This document shows positions 1 to 5,457 of a stretch of DNA of 14,663 nt, piece after piece. Made by a program: the position numbers and the translations under genes. The notes under the pieces were generated by a model. It did no database searches, was not told where the DNA came from, and was given only the letters and a program-made list of their open reading frames with translations. The stretch lies in NCBI GenBank assembly GCA_937888725.1, contig CALARE010000090.1, forward strand, positions 1 through 14,663, read 5' to 3'. Origin of the DNA: an uncultured Alphaproteobacteria bacterium (GTDB lineage: Bacteria > Pseudomonadota > Alphaproteobacteria > CAAHEQ01 > UBA3637). Numbering within the stretch: the first letter of the stretch is position 1; each line of letters opens with the position of its first letter.

Positions 1-221
1 ATACCTGAAGGAGGCTTAATCGCCATAGATGCTGTCTTTAGGCACTTTTTAAACTTACAGGCGGTTGAGTCACATTAGAGCACCAGCTCTACTTTAACCT
101 CGATGGTCGTTCCCGTGTTAAGAGCCAGCATAAAATAGCCAAATATAGATGGAATCGTCAAGCGACTAGTACATATCGAAGCAAAGCGGAGGGGTACTTG
201 AGTTTGGCGATTTCGCTATAG
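1..221 (+). other. Possible remnant of a broken upstream gene
   Basis: I do not recognise this stretch. One frame is open from the window edge to a TAG at 76-78 and would supply 25 C-terminal residues (beginning IPEGGLIAIDAVF). A second frame is open from 69 to a TAG at 219-221 (about 50 codons, including LDGRSRVKSQHKIAKY). The two open stretches overlap near 69-78, which is what a frameshifted or decayed single gene would look like. By eye the DNA is richer in G and C than the neighbouring genes. There is no convincing start codon with a ribosome binding site inside the stretch. It could equally be the true end of an intact upstream gene followed by non-coding DNA. The bases from 222 to 279 hold nothing I can name. 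Confidence 0.3.
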
Positions 222-279
222 GTGGCATTTTATGCACAAGCTCTTAACGCACAGGCGGCCGAGCATTTTTTAAAAAAAC

Positions 280-822
280 TTACCGTTCATACCCTTGCAA
301 ACGGGCAAGTGACCTTAATATTGTTGGGTTGGTTTGCCCTTTATGCACATCTTTTGTATATAGATCTGACATCAGATAAAAAGTCTTCAACACCTGAGCC
401 GTTTCTTGTGCGGTATATTTTTGTTCATAAGCGGTTAAAAATTGCCACTCAGATGTTTGTTTTAACTGTGCGGCCAACATCGCAGGCGTCAACCCTTGTT
501 TATTTTCAATCAATGGATTGGGATGATACTGCATTAAATAGGCCAAATCCAACACATTTTGCGGTCTTGGGTTTTGATTATCCCCTGCTTCAATCGTGTT
601 ATGCCCTCTAAATTGCCCACTTTTGACAAGGATATGAAGAAGTGTATCCCCATTCTCATTTTGCCCATTTACATTGCACCCATTTTGGAGCAATGCTTTG
701 ATTTTATTCACCTGTGGTAATATATGTTGAAAAGGTGTGTTTTCAATTTCTTTCAGCGTTTTTGCAAGCTGAAAATCCATATCATTATTGCTCACACACT
801 CTTTATTACGCTGTTCCATCAT
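280..822 (-). CDS. Small ankyrin-repeat protein
   Basis: This is a 180-residue soluble protein without a signal peptide or membrane segment. Two ankyrin-like units are visible: residues about 41-70, with IKALLQNGCNVNGQNENGDT followed by LLHILV, and residues about 93-120, with NPLIENKQGLTPAMLAAQ. Both carry the G-x-T-(P/L)-hxxA/LL signature of the repeat. Ankyrin repeats bind other proteins; no enzymatic domain is attached, so the partner cannot be predicted. The start is the first of two adjacent ATG codons and is preceded by an AAAAGGAGAAT ribosome binding site. The gene lies 66 bases downstream of the flavodiiron gene on the same strand with no clear terminator between them, so the two may be co-transcribed. 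The family call is fairly safe; the function is unknown. Confidence 0.8.
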   Translation of the reverse strand: MMEQRNKECVSNNDMDFQLAKTLKEIENTPFQHILPQVNKIKALLQNGCNVNGQNENGDTLLHILVKSGQFRGHNTIEAGDNQNPRPQNVLDLAYLMQYHPNPLIENKQGLTPAMLAAQLKQTSEWQFLTAYEQKYTAQETAQVLKTFYLMSDLYTKDVHKGQTNPTILRSLARLQGYER

Positions 823-888
823 ATTCTCCTTTTATCTAATAAAGTGATGAGCAGATACTAGCACAAAATTTATTTTTTTTCAATCTTT

Positions 889-2052
889 TTACAAAAGAGA
901 ATCTGCAAGCTCATTTAAAGCCGAAATATCCCCCTCTTTTAACGCTGATTTAATCGTGACATGTTTATCAATCAAGTGAATATCTTTAAAAGTGGCGAGT
1001 TCTTTTTTCATCACCTGAGCCGCCATTGGTGCCCAAGAGCCATTTTCAATCAAACCAACCGTTCTATTTTGATAATTCTTGCTTTTTAAATGATGGATAA
1101 ACGTTGCCATATAAGGGAACACATCCCCATCATACGTGGGACTTGCCAACACAAGATGTGAATATCGAAACGCATCTTCCACACATTCGGCCATATCATC
1201 TCGTGCCAAATCAGCAATCGCAACCTTTTGAACCCCTTTTTGAAGGAGAATATCCCTTAATTTAAGGGCAACTTCTTTCGTATGCCCATAAATAGAGGTG
1301 TAGGCAATAAAGACGCCCTTATCCTCTGCTTTATAAGAACTCCAAATATCATATTTATTGATGTAGTAAGATAAATTGTCAACCAACATAGGCCCATGCA
1401 ATGGAAAGATTTTTTGAATATCAAGCGTCATTGCTTTTTTAAGCAATGTTTGCACAGGAGCCCCATATTTGCCCACAATATTAATATAATATCTGCGTGC
1501 TTCACAATCCCATTCTTCCTCAGTATCCAAAGCACCAAATTTACCAAAAGCGTCCGCTGAAAAGAGGATTTTTTCTTTTCTTTCATAAGCAACCATCACC
1601 TCGGGCCAATGCACCATTGGAGCTGAAACAAAGCTCAGCGTATGCTCACCCAATGACAAATTATCCCCTTCTTTAACAATGACTTTTCTACCCTCTAAAT
1701 CAAGATTGGGGAAAAATTGCCCCATCATTTGAAAGGCTTTTTGATTACTGACCAATTGAATGGAAGGATAAGCTTGCACAAGTTTTTCAATCGAACCTGC
1801 ATGATCTGGTTCCATATGCAACACAACCAAATAATTAGGTTCCTTTTGCCCCAAAACTTCTTTTAAATTCAAAAGCCATTCATTAGCTTTATGCACATCA
1901 ACCGTATCCATAATGGCAATTTTCTCGTCCATAATGACGTAAGAATTGTATGAAATACCATGAGGAACAACATATTGCCCCTCAAATAAGTCAATTTCTT
2001 TATCATCCACACCGATATAATAAATTTTGTCTGTCAATTGATTTTGTTGCAT
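889..2052 (-). CDS. fprA: Flavodiiron protein (A-type flavoprotein)
   Basis: A cytoplasmic enzyme that reduces O2 to water and/or NO to N2O, taking electrons from rubredoxin or a related reductase. The N-terminal metallo-beta-lactamase-like domain (about 1-243) keeps the diiron ligand pattern: H79, E81 and D83 in HMEPDH, H148 in the APMVHWPE segment, D167 in FSADAFG and H219 in FPLHGP. The C-terminal flavodoxin domain (about 247-387) opens with the FMN phosphate loop YTSIYGHT and keeps the SPTYDGD loop. At 387 residues it is close to the usual 390-410 for this two-domain form, with no fused rubredoxin or reductase module, so a separate redox partner is needed. The ATG is preceded by GGAG at 2060-2063 and by a promoter. 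The family is certain. Preference for O2 or NO cannot be read from the sequence. Confidence 0.95.
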   Translation of the reverse strand: MQQNQLTDKIYYIGVDDKEIDLFEGQYVVPHGISYNSYVIMDEKIAIMDTVDVHKANEWLLNLKEVLGQKEPNYLVVLHMEPDHAGSIEKLVQAYPSIQLVSNQKAFQMMGQFFPNLDLEGRKVIVKEGDNLSLGEHTLSFVSAPMVHWPEVMVAYERKEKILFSADAFGKFGALDTEEEWDCEARRYYINIVGKYGAPVQTLLKKAMTLDIQKIFPLHGPMLVDNLSYYINKYDIWSSYKAEDKGVFIAYTSIYGHTKEVALKLRDILLQKGVQKVAIADLARDDMAECVEDAFRYSHLVLASPTYDGDVFPYMATFIHHLKSKNYQNRTVGLIENGSWAPMAAQVMKKELATFKDIHLIDKHVTIKSALKEGDISALNELADSLL

Positions 2053-2081
2053 TTATTTTCTCCACATTTAAAATTTAGTCC

Positions 2082-2110
2082 ACTCTAACAAGTTTTTTTT
2101 AGCTTTTCAA
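2082..2110 (-). promoter_or_regulatory. Sigma70-type promoter of the flavodiiron gene
   Basis: On the minus strand, TTGAAA (complement of 2105-2110) is separated by 17 bases from TAGAGT (complement of 2082-2087). This places the start of transcription near 2075, about 20 bases before the ATG. The -35 is good and the -10 matches four of six consensus bases. It diverges from the promoter at 2132 with only about 20 bases between the two -35 elements. Confidence 0.55.
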
Positions 2111-2131
2111 CTAAATTTAAAAAAAAATAAG

Positions 2132-2161
2132 TTGACATCTATCCTAAAAAAATTATATGGT
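2132..2161 (+). promoter_or_regulatory. Promoter of the Ile-leader attenuated operon
   Basis: A perfect -35, TTGACA at 2132-2137. The -10 is either TATATG at 2154-2159 (spacer 16) or TATGGT at 2156-2161 (spacer 18). Both place transcription start at about 2166-2168, so the leader ATG at 2169 lies at or within three bases of the 5' end. That would make the leader mRNA leaderless or nearly so. Confidence 0.65.
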
Positions 2162-2168
2162 GAAATCC

Positions 2169-2246
2169 ATGTTAAGAATACAAAACTTTATTATTATTAT
2201 TTTTACTCTTTTGTTTATAAAGCAAAGGAGAGTTGTTTATTTATAA
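2169..2246 (+). CDS. Ile-rich attenuator leader peptide
   Basis: A 25-codon ORF located between a strong promoter and an intrinsic terminator. The peptide reads MLRIQNF, then IIII (four consecutive ATT codons, 2190-2201), then FTLLFIKQRRVVYL. Four identical codons of one amino acid just before a hairpin are the hallmark of ribosome-mediated transcription attenuation. The first arm of the hairpin (2206-2213) lies five bases beyond the last Ile codon, inside the footprint of a ribosome stalled there. The stop codon (2244-2246) lies beyond the second arm (2223-2232), so a ribosome that completes the peptide covers it. There is little room for a ribosome binding site in the transcript; initiation on a near-leaderless 5' end is likely. 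Ile is the best candidate effector, with Leu or Phe as alternatives. Confidence 0.72.
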   Translation: MLRIQNFIIIIFTLLFIKQRRVVYL

Positions 2247-2309
2247 TAAAGTCAAATTAAAATCTTATGAATGTACAGCTCTTTTCCTTCTAGAAAAGAG
2301 CTTTTTTTT
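2206..2309 (+). promoter_or_regulatory. Ribosome-mediated transcription attenuator (Ile type)
   Basis: Mutually exclusive pairings can be drawn. Arm 1 CTCTTTTG (2206-2213) pairs with CAAAGGAG (2223-2230), eight pairs with one G-U. Arm 2 AGGAGAG (2226-2232) can instead pair with CTCTTTT (2279-2285), seven pairs with two G-U, which breaks the terminator stem. In addition ACTTTATTAT (2185-2194) pairs perfectly with ATAATAAAGT (2243-2252). Arms 1 and 3 share the same CTCTTTT sequence, so arm 2 must choose between them. Predicted logic: stalling at Ile codons frees arm 2, blocks the terminator and allows read-through into the gene at 2327. Confidence 0.7.
2277..2309 (+). terminator. Intrinsic terminator of the Ile attenuator
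   Basis: A perfect ten-pair stem, AGCTCTTTTC (2277-2286) with GAAAAGAGCT (2293-2302), closes a six-base loop and runs into eight T. It ends only 17 bases before the ATG at 2327. No promoter fits in that gap, so downstream expression should depend on read-through. It is almost identical to the terminator at 4760-4793. Confidence 0.9.
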
Positions 2310-2326
2310 ATTTTAAAAGGTGAATC

Positions 2327-3994
2327 ATGCAAACACAAAATTTTCAAAATATACTTCAAGCTCTCCCCGCTCTTAAAAAAATCTATCATGCACACTCGTT
2401 ACAAGATTATTTCAAAACTGAGTTAAAGTCTTTCAACACCCCCAAAACATCTTTTGTTGAAACAGATATTTTAATTGAAACAATTTTTGATGAAACAAAA
2501 CGCCTTTATGGGGAAACGATTGCACGTGACCTTTGCCATCAATTATGCGATTTTCCTGTTATGGAAACGGGGACACATTTGGCTTTTTTAAGAGATTACG
2601 ACACACCCAAAAACACGGATACACGCTCTTTATTAAATCAAAATATTCTTATTTCGGCATCATTGATGAAGTCGGCAGGACAAAAATATCACATCGGTTT
2701 TTATGGGTCCAATGTTTCATTGGTTCACCCCTGTGGCGGTGGTTATTTTCAATTAGGGAATGATATTTTCCCCATCAACAACGCCAACTTGATTTCTAAG
2801 GGTATTTTATACCAAACGGACAAGATTTCACCCAAATTTTTTAATGAACAAATTTTAGTCAGTGCCAAATTAAAAATGCTCTCTGATGTTTTAGAGATTG
2901 CCCTTCAAAATGAAAATATCCCCTATTATGGGAAATATCTTGCCACACAAAAGATTGTTTCACAAGTCTTGAAAGGGGTCAACCCCACCCACATTAACAC
3001 CGCTTATCAAAGTTTAAAGGATACGAAAAAAACCCTTATTCAAGAGACATATCCCGCCCTTAACCACATAGCCAAAAAGACTTTTGGATACACGTTTGAT
3101 GATATTGACGTGCAATATAATGAGCTGAAATCAATTTTTGAAAAAGAAGATTTAACCTCTTTATCCGACCAAGTGGCTCTTGTTCAAACACAAACAGTGA
3201 ATAAAGCTCTTTTAGGCACAGGCATAAAACACATCACCATTGATGGAACAGATATTTGCCGTCAATTTTTAATTAACGCATTGAAAAATAAAGGCAGTAT
3301 TTGGCACAAGATTTTTTCAAATGAAACATATTTTAACCTTTTTCAACAAGAATTAGCGGGCGTTCGTGCTGCGTGGAAAAAAGATGAATCACCTTTTGTT
3401 GGGGTTGGAAAGGACAAAGGTGTGAGCAAATTTTTCAACATCCCATTAAATGCCCTATCCCACACACCTAAAACATTAATCGAATATTTAGAAAAGAAAA
3501 AAATCATCCCGTCGAGTGCGTTAATCTGTCTGATTTGCCAAAGTGCGAATATCCTTGCTCATGGGGGCTTTTTCCAATCCACCTATTCCTTAAAAATGAA
3601 AAAAGCATTTGAAAAAGTTTTAACCACAATGAATGAACCTTTAAGGGCTAAAACACTTTCAAAAATGCCTGTTGATTTTATGTTGTTAAGCTTGGGAGCT
3701 GTCGTTTTTAAAGAAACGGGAAGACCGCTCAAACTTTCTGAATTTTCAAGGATGAGCACCCCAGCCCGTCAAGAACTGATTGATGCCATTCCGCAAATGA
3801 GTGGGGCAAAGAGCGTCTTATCAACCATTCATATTTTAAAACAATATCTTGATGAAACCGCCCCTGGCTATATCGAGGCGGAAGCTGAACTTAATCAAAT
3901 TAAAAAGCCAATTATTGTCTTGAAACATAACAAAATTTATCGTATATATCAAAATCAACTACACACACTTCTTTCGGGGCGAAAATTATGCTGA
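2327..3994 (+). CDS. Unknown 555-residue protein, first gene of the Ile-attenuated operon
   Basis: I do not recognise this protein. It is 555 residues, apparently cytoplasmic, with no signal peptide. The region about 105-150 looks most conserved: YHIGFYGSNV is followed by HPCGGGYFQLGND (H134, C136, three Gly), a motif that could sit at an active or binding site. A mixed helical middle follows. Moderately hydrophobic segments lie at about 395-415 (SALICLICQSANILAHGG) and 450-460 (MLLSLGAVVF); they look more like buried helices than membrane spans. The start is supported by AAAAGGTGA about five bases upstream. It overlaps the following dipeptidase gene by seven bases, so the two are translationally linked. 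The dipeptidase partner and the attenuator suggest amino-acid or peptide metabolism, but that is context, not sequence evidence. Confidence 0.85.
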   Translation: MQTQNFQNILQALPALKKIYHAHSLQDYFKTELKSFNTPKTSFVETDILIETIFDETKRLYGETIARDLCHQLCDFPVMETGTHLAFLRDYDTPKNTDTRSLLNQNILISASLMKSAGQKYHIGFYGSNVSLVHPCGGGYFQLGNDIFPINNANLISKGILYQTDKISPKFFNEQILVSAKLKMLSDVLEIALQNENIPYYGKYLATQKIVSQVLKGVNPTHINTAYQSLKDTKKTLIQETYPALNHIAKKTFGYTFDDIDVQYNELKSIFEKEDLTSLSDQVALVQTQTVNKALLGTGIKHITIDGTDICRQFLINALKNKGSIWHKIFSNETYFNLFQQELAGVRAAWKKDESPFVGVGKDKGVSKFFNIPLNALSHTPKTLIEYLEKKKIIPSSALICLICQSANILAHGGFFQSTYSLKMKKAFEKVLTTMNEPLRAKTLSKMPVDFMLLSLGAVVFKETGRPLKLSEFSRMSTPARQELIDAIPQMSGAKSVLSTIHILKQYLDETAPGYIEAEAELNQIKKPIIVLKHNKIYRIYQNQLHTLLSGRKLC

Positions 3995-4605
3995 TATTAA
4001 AAAAAATTCAAACACCACACATTGTTTCAAATTTATTTTACACCACAACGCACAATGCTTTTTATAAAGACATGTACTCTCAATTTGGGTTGACAGAGGC
4101 ACTCGTCCATCCCGCCCTTTATGAAAAATTGCTTTTAATTGAGCCAAAGCTTGAAAAAGCGAATCTCAAACTGGTGATATATGATGCTTTTCGTCCGTTA
4201 GAGGTGCAAAAGTTTATGTATGAAACAGCCCCCGATTATTTAAGACCATATATCGCCCCTCCACCAACAGCTCATTCAAGACGTGGCTTTCACCCAAGAG
4301 GGGTCGCTATCGATTGCTATCTGACTGATTTAGAGGGCAATGAGCTTGATTTTCCAACCAAGCCTGATGCTTTTTATCACGGGTATGAAAAAGACCCCAC
4401 CTATCCCAATTATTTAAAAAAATGCCATCGCGATTATCAGGGCAATGATTTAACAATAGAGCAAAAAAACAACTCTCTTTTTCTTGAAAATTTAATGAAA
4501 GCGGTTGATTTAGAACCCCTCCCCCATGAATGGTGGCATTTTAATTTAAAAGAGGCATGGACCTATCCGTTAATTGAAACATTAAAAAATGTTAAAATTG
4601 AATAA
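3988..4605 (+). CDS. ddpX: D-Ala-D-Ala dipeptidase, VanX/DdpX family (M15D)
   Basis: A zinc metallopeptidase that hydrolyses the D-alanyl-D-alanine dipeptide. In Gram-negatives the family is known for using cell-wall-derived D-Ala-D-Ala as a nutrient; in Gram-positives VanX serves vancomycin resistance. The family residues are present: R69 in YDAFRP, H102 and D109 in FHPRGVAID (zinc ligands), E181 and H184 in EWWHF (catalytic base and third zinc ligand). The usual Ser before the first His region (SxHxxGxAxD) is replaced by Gly here. The length of 205 residues matches VanX (about 202). No signal peptide is visible, so a cytoplasmic location with an importer elsewhere is likely. The ATG overlaps the preceding stop by seven bases. 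No vanH, vanA or VanRS homologues are nearby, so nutrient use or recycling is more likely than resistance. Confidence 0.9.
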   Translation: MLILKKIQTPHIVSNLFYTTTHNAFYKDMYSQFGLTEALVHPALYEKLLLIEPKLEKANLKLVIYDAFRPLEVQKFMYETAPDYLRPYIAPPPTAHSRRGFHPRGVAIDCYLTDLEGNELDFPTKPDAFYHGYEKDPTYPNYLKKCHRDYQGNDLTIEQKNNSLFLENLMKAVDLEPLPHEWWHFNLKEAWTYPLIETLKNVKIE

Positions 4606-4614
4606 AAAAAACGA

Positions 4615-4643
4615 TTGACATTCTGATTTAAAAGGTGTATACT
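4615..4643 (+). promoter_or_regulatory. Promoter of the Phe-leader attenuated gene
   Basis: Perfect TTGACA (4615-4620), spacer of 17, TATACT (4638-4643). The predicted start of transcription is 4650-4651, exactly at the leader ATG (4651), so the transcript is predicted to be leaderless. The promoter begins nine bases after the stop codon of the dipeptidase gene. Confidence 0.85.
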
Positions 4644-4650
4644 GCCCACT

Positions 4651-4731
4651 ATGTTAGCAAAAACGATGAACTTTTTTGGTTTTTATTTTTTCTCTTTTTA
4701 CTTTAGCGGTAAAAAGGGCAGTTTTTGTTAG
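4651..4731 (+). CDS. Phe/Tyr-rich attenuator leader peptide
   Basis: A 26-codon ORF beginning MLAKTMN and continuing FFGFYFFSFYF, then SGKKGSFC and stop. Eight Phe and two Tyr in 26 residues, with nine of eleven consecutive residues aromatic, is the composition of enterobacterial pheL and pheM leader peptides. The Phe run (4672-4704) covers the first arm of the downstream hairpin (4694-4701), and the stop (4729-4731) lies beyond the second arm, as attenuation requires. The predicted transcription start coincides with the ATG, so translation would start on a leaderless mRNA, as known for trpL of Sinorhizobium. No ribosome binding site is needed or seen. Phe is the clear candidate effector, possibly with Tyr. 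The downstream gene is not a recognisable Phe-pathway gene. Confidence 0.85.
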   Translation: MLAKTMNFFGFYFFSFYFSGKKGSFC

Positions 4732-4793
4732 CTAATTGCATAAGACTCAAAACAAAAAAAGCTCTTTTCCTTCCAGAAAAGAGCTTTTTTTTT
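4694..4793 (+). promoter_or_regulatory. Ribosome-mediated transcription attenuator (Phe type)
   Basis: Arm 1 CTTTTTAC (4694-4701) pairs perfectly with arm 2 GTAAAAAG (4709-4716). Arm 2, as AAAAGGGC (4712-4719), can instead pair with arm 3 GCTCTTTT (4761-4768), eight pairs with one G-U, extended by GG at 4708-4709 with CC at 4769-4770 across a small bulge. Arm 3 otherwise forms the terminator with arm 4. A long outer helix joins GTTAGCAAAAAC (4653-4664) to GTTTTTGTTAGC (4721-4732), twelve pairs with two G-U; it can form only when the ORF is not being translated. Predicted logic: Phe-tRNA shortage stalls the ribosome on arm 1, the antiterminator forms, and the gene at 4813 is transcribed. Confidence 0.8.
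4760..4793 (+). terminator. Intrinsic terminator of the Phe attenuator
   Basis: AGCTCTTTTC (4760-4769) pairs with GAAAAGAGCT (4776-4785), followed by nine T; A residues upstream of the stem can extend the pairing. It stands 20 bases before the ATG at 4813. Apart from one loop base it matches the terminator at 2277-2309 through stem, loop and T run. Confidence 0.92.
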
Positions 4794-4812
4794 ATTTATA
4801 GGGATAAAAAAA

Positions 4813-5238
4813 ATGATCGCAACGAATGAAAAAAATTTAAAACGCATAACTGAATTATTAAAATCACAAATCGTCTACAACCACATGCTTGAATTAATGG
4901 GGGTTCAAGAAAATATGATTCGAAGATTGCCCCTTGACCGTTTCAAACGAATGGCTTATGACCAAACAAGACCAGAAATTCAAGCTCAAGACAAAGAAAC
5001 ACAACAAATTCTTGCCCGCCAACTGCATGAAAAAGAAAAAAAAGAATTAACACTCTTGCTCAAAAGCTCCGCTTTATCGCGTTATCAAGCCATGATGCAA
5101 GCGCTCATTGATTATGCCGTTCATGTTGATACAAAAGAATTTGAACGCAACTTACAAAGAGCCACACCGCCCGCTCAATATTGCTGTGGGGCGTCTATGC
5201 CACATAAAATCCCCGCCAACAGAATCAGGGAATATTAA
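4813..5238 (+). CDS. Unknown 141-residue helical protein under Phe attenuation
   Basis: I do not recognise this protein. It is soluble, highly charged and predicted mostly helical over residues 1-120 (for example KETQQILARQLHEKEKKELT at about 60-80), with no signal peptide or membrane segment. The C-terminus (about 122-141) is different: PAQYCCGASMPHKIPANR has adjacent Cys and a Pro-rich tail that could bind metal or a partner. It does not show the residue pattern of AroQ chorismate mutase, which one might expect behind a Phe leader. The ATG is preceded by AGGGA (4800-4804) at normal spacing. It is the only gene between the Phe attenuator and the next promoter at 5250, so it forms its own transcription unit. 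A regulatory or adaptor role is possible but unsupported. Confidence 0.8.
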   Translation: MIATNEKNLKRITELLKSQIVYNHMLELMGVQENMIRRLPLDRFKRMAYDQTRPEIQAQDKETQQILARQLHEKEKKELTLLLKSSALSRYQAMMQALIDYAVHVDTKEFERNLQRATPPAQYCCGASMPHKIPANRIREY

Positions 5239-5249
5239 TTTTTTTCTTA

Positions 5250-5278
5250 TTGACAATTTTTTTTATATTTGCTATGAT
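5250..5278 (+). promoter_or_regulatory. Promoter of the basic-leader attenuated operon
   Basis: Perfect TTGACA (5250-5255), spacer of 17, TATGAT (5273-5278). The predicted transcription start is about 5285, three bases before an ATG at 5288. The promoter lies 12 bases after the stop of the 141-residue gene. Confidence 0.85.
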
Positions 5279-5287
5279 ACCCTATAA

Positions 5288-5377
5288 ATGATGGAGTTAT
5301 ATATGTTTATATCAACACGCAAACAACTTAAATCTAAACGTGAGGTTTTTAATCTCCCGTCGTTGTGTTGTATATAG
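5288..5377 (+). CDS. Basic attenuator leader peptide
   Basis: An ORF of 29 codons from ATG 5288, or 24 codons from the in-frame ATG 5303, which has GGAG (5293-5296) at good spacing. The short form starts MFISTRKQLKSKREVF and ends NLPSLCCI. The cluster RKQLKSKR, three Lys and two Arg within eight residues (5318-5341), sits on or just before the first hairpin arm (5338-5346), where a stalled ribosome would cover it. The two Cys codons near the end (5366-5371) lie too far downstream: stalling there would cover arm 2 and favour termination. Lys or Arg is therefore the better candidate, but the bias is weaker than in the other two leaders. This sORF might also act through a different sensing mechanism. 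Confidence 0.6.
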   Translation: MMELYMFISTRKQLKSKREVFNLPSLCCI

Positions 5378-5427
5378 ATATATGAACAAATTATCGAACG
5401 GGATTTGAAAAAAATCCCGTTTTTTTT
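5338..5427 (+). promoter_or_regulatory. Transcription attenuator with alternative hairpins (basic leader)
   Basis: Arm 1 ACGTGAGGT (5338-5346) pairs with arm 2 ATCTCCCGT (5352-5360), eight pairs around one mismatch. Arm 2, as AATCTCCCGTCG (5351-5362), can instead pair with arm 3 CGAACGGGATT (5395-5405), about ten pairs with a CT bulge and a single A bulge. Arm 3 otherwise belongs to the terminator. A further helix brackets arms 1 and 2: CAACAC (5313-5318) with GTGTTG (5365-5370), flanked by ATAT/TATAT. The layout is the same as in the two upstream attenuators, though sequence and terminator differ. Confidence 0.65.
5397..5427 (+). terminator. Intrinsic terminator of the basic-leader attenuator
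   Basis: A perfect ten-pair stem, AACGGGATTT (5397-5406) with AAATCCCGTT (5412-5421), a GAAAA loop and a run of eight T ending at 5427. The next gene starts 31 bases later with its ribosome binding site in between, and no separate promoter is visible there. Confidence 0.92.
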
Positions 5428-5457
5428 ATTATGAAACAAGAAAAATGAAAGGCACAA

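Noticed and set aside
222..611. A plus-strand ORF of 129 codons
   Set aside because: It lies almost wholly opposite the ankyrin-repeat gene, has no ribosome binding site and its peptide shows no domain.
3988..4605. Vancomycin-resistance cluster based on the VanX-like gene
   Set aside because: No vanH-, vanA- or two-component genes nearby, and the cell is Gram-negative; a metabolic DdpX-like role fits better.
4813..5238. The 141-aa protein as a chorismate mutase, suggested by the Phe leader
   Set aside because: It is helical and of plausible size, but the Arg/Lys/Glu active-site pattern of AroQ is not visible.
5431..5448. A five-codon ORF MKQEK between the third terminator and the acetyltransferase gene
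   Set aside because: Very short, no ribosome binding site, likely chance in AT-rich DNA.
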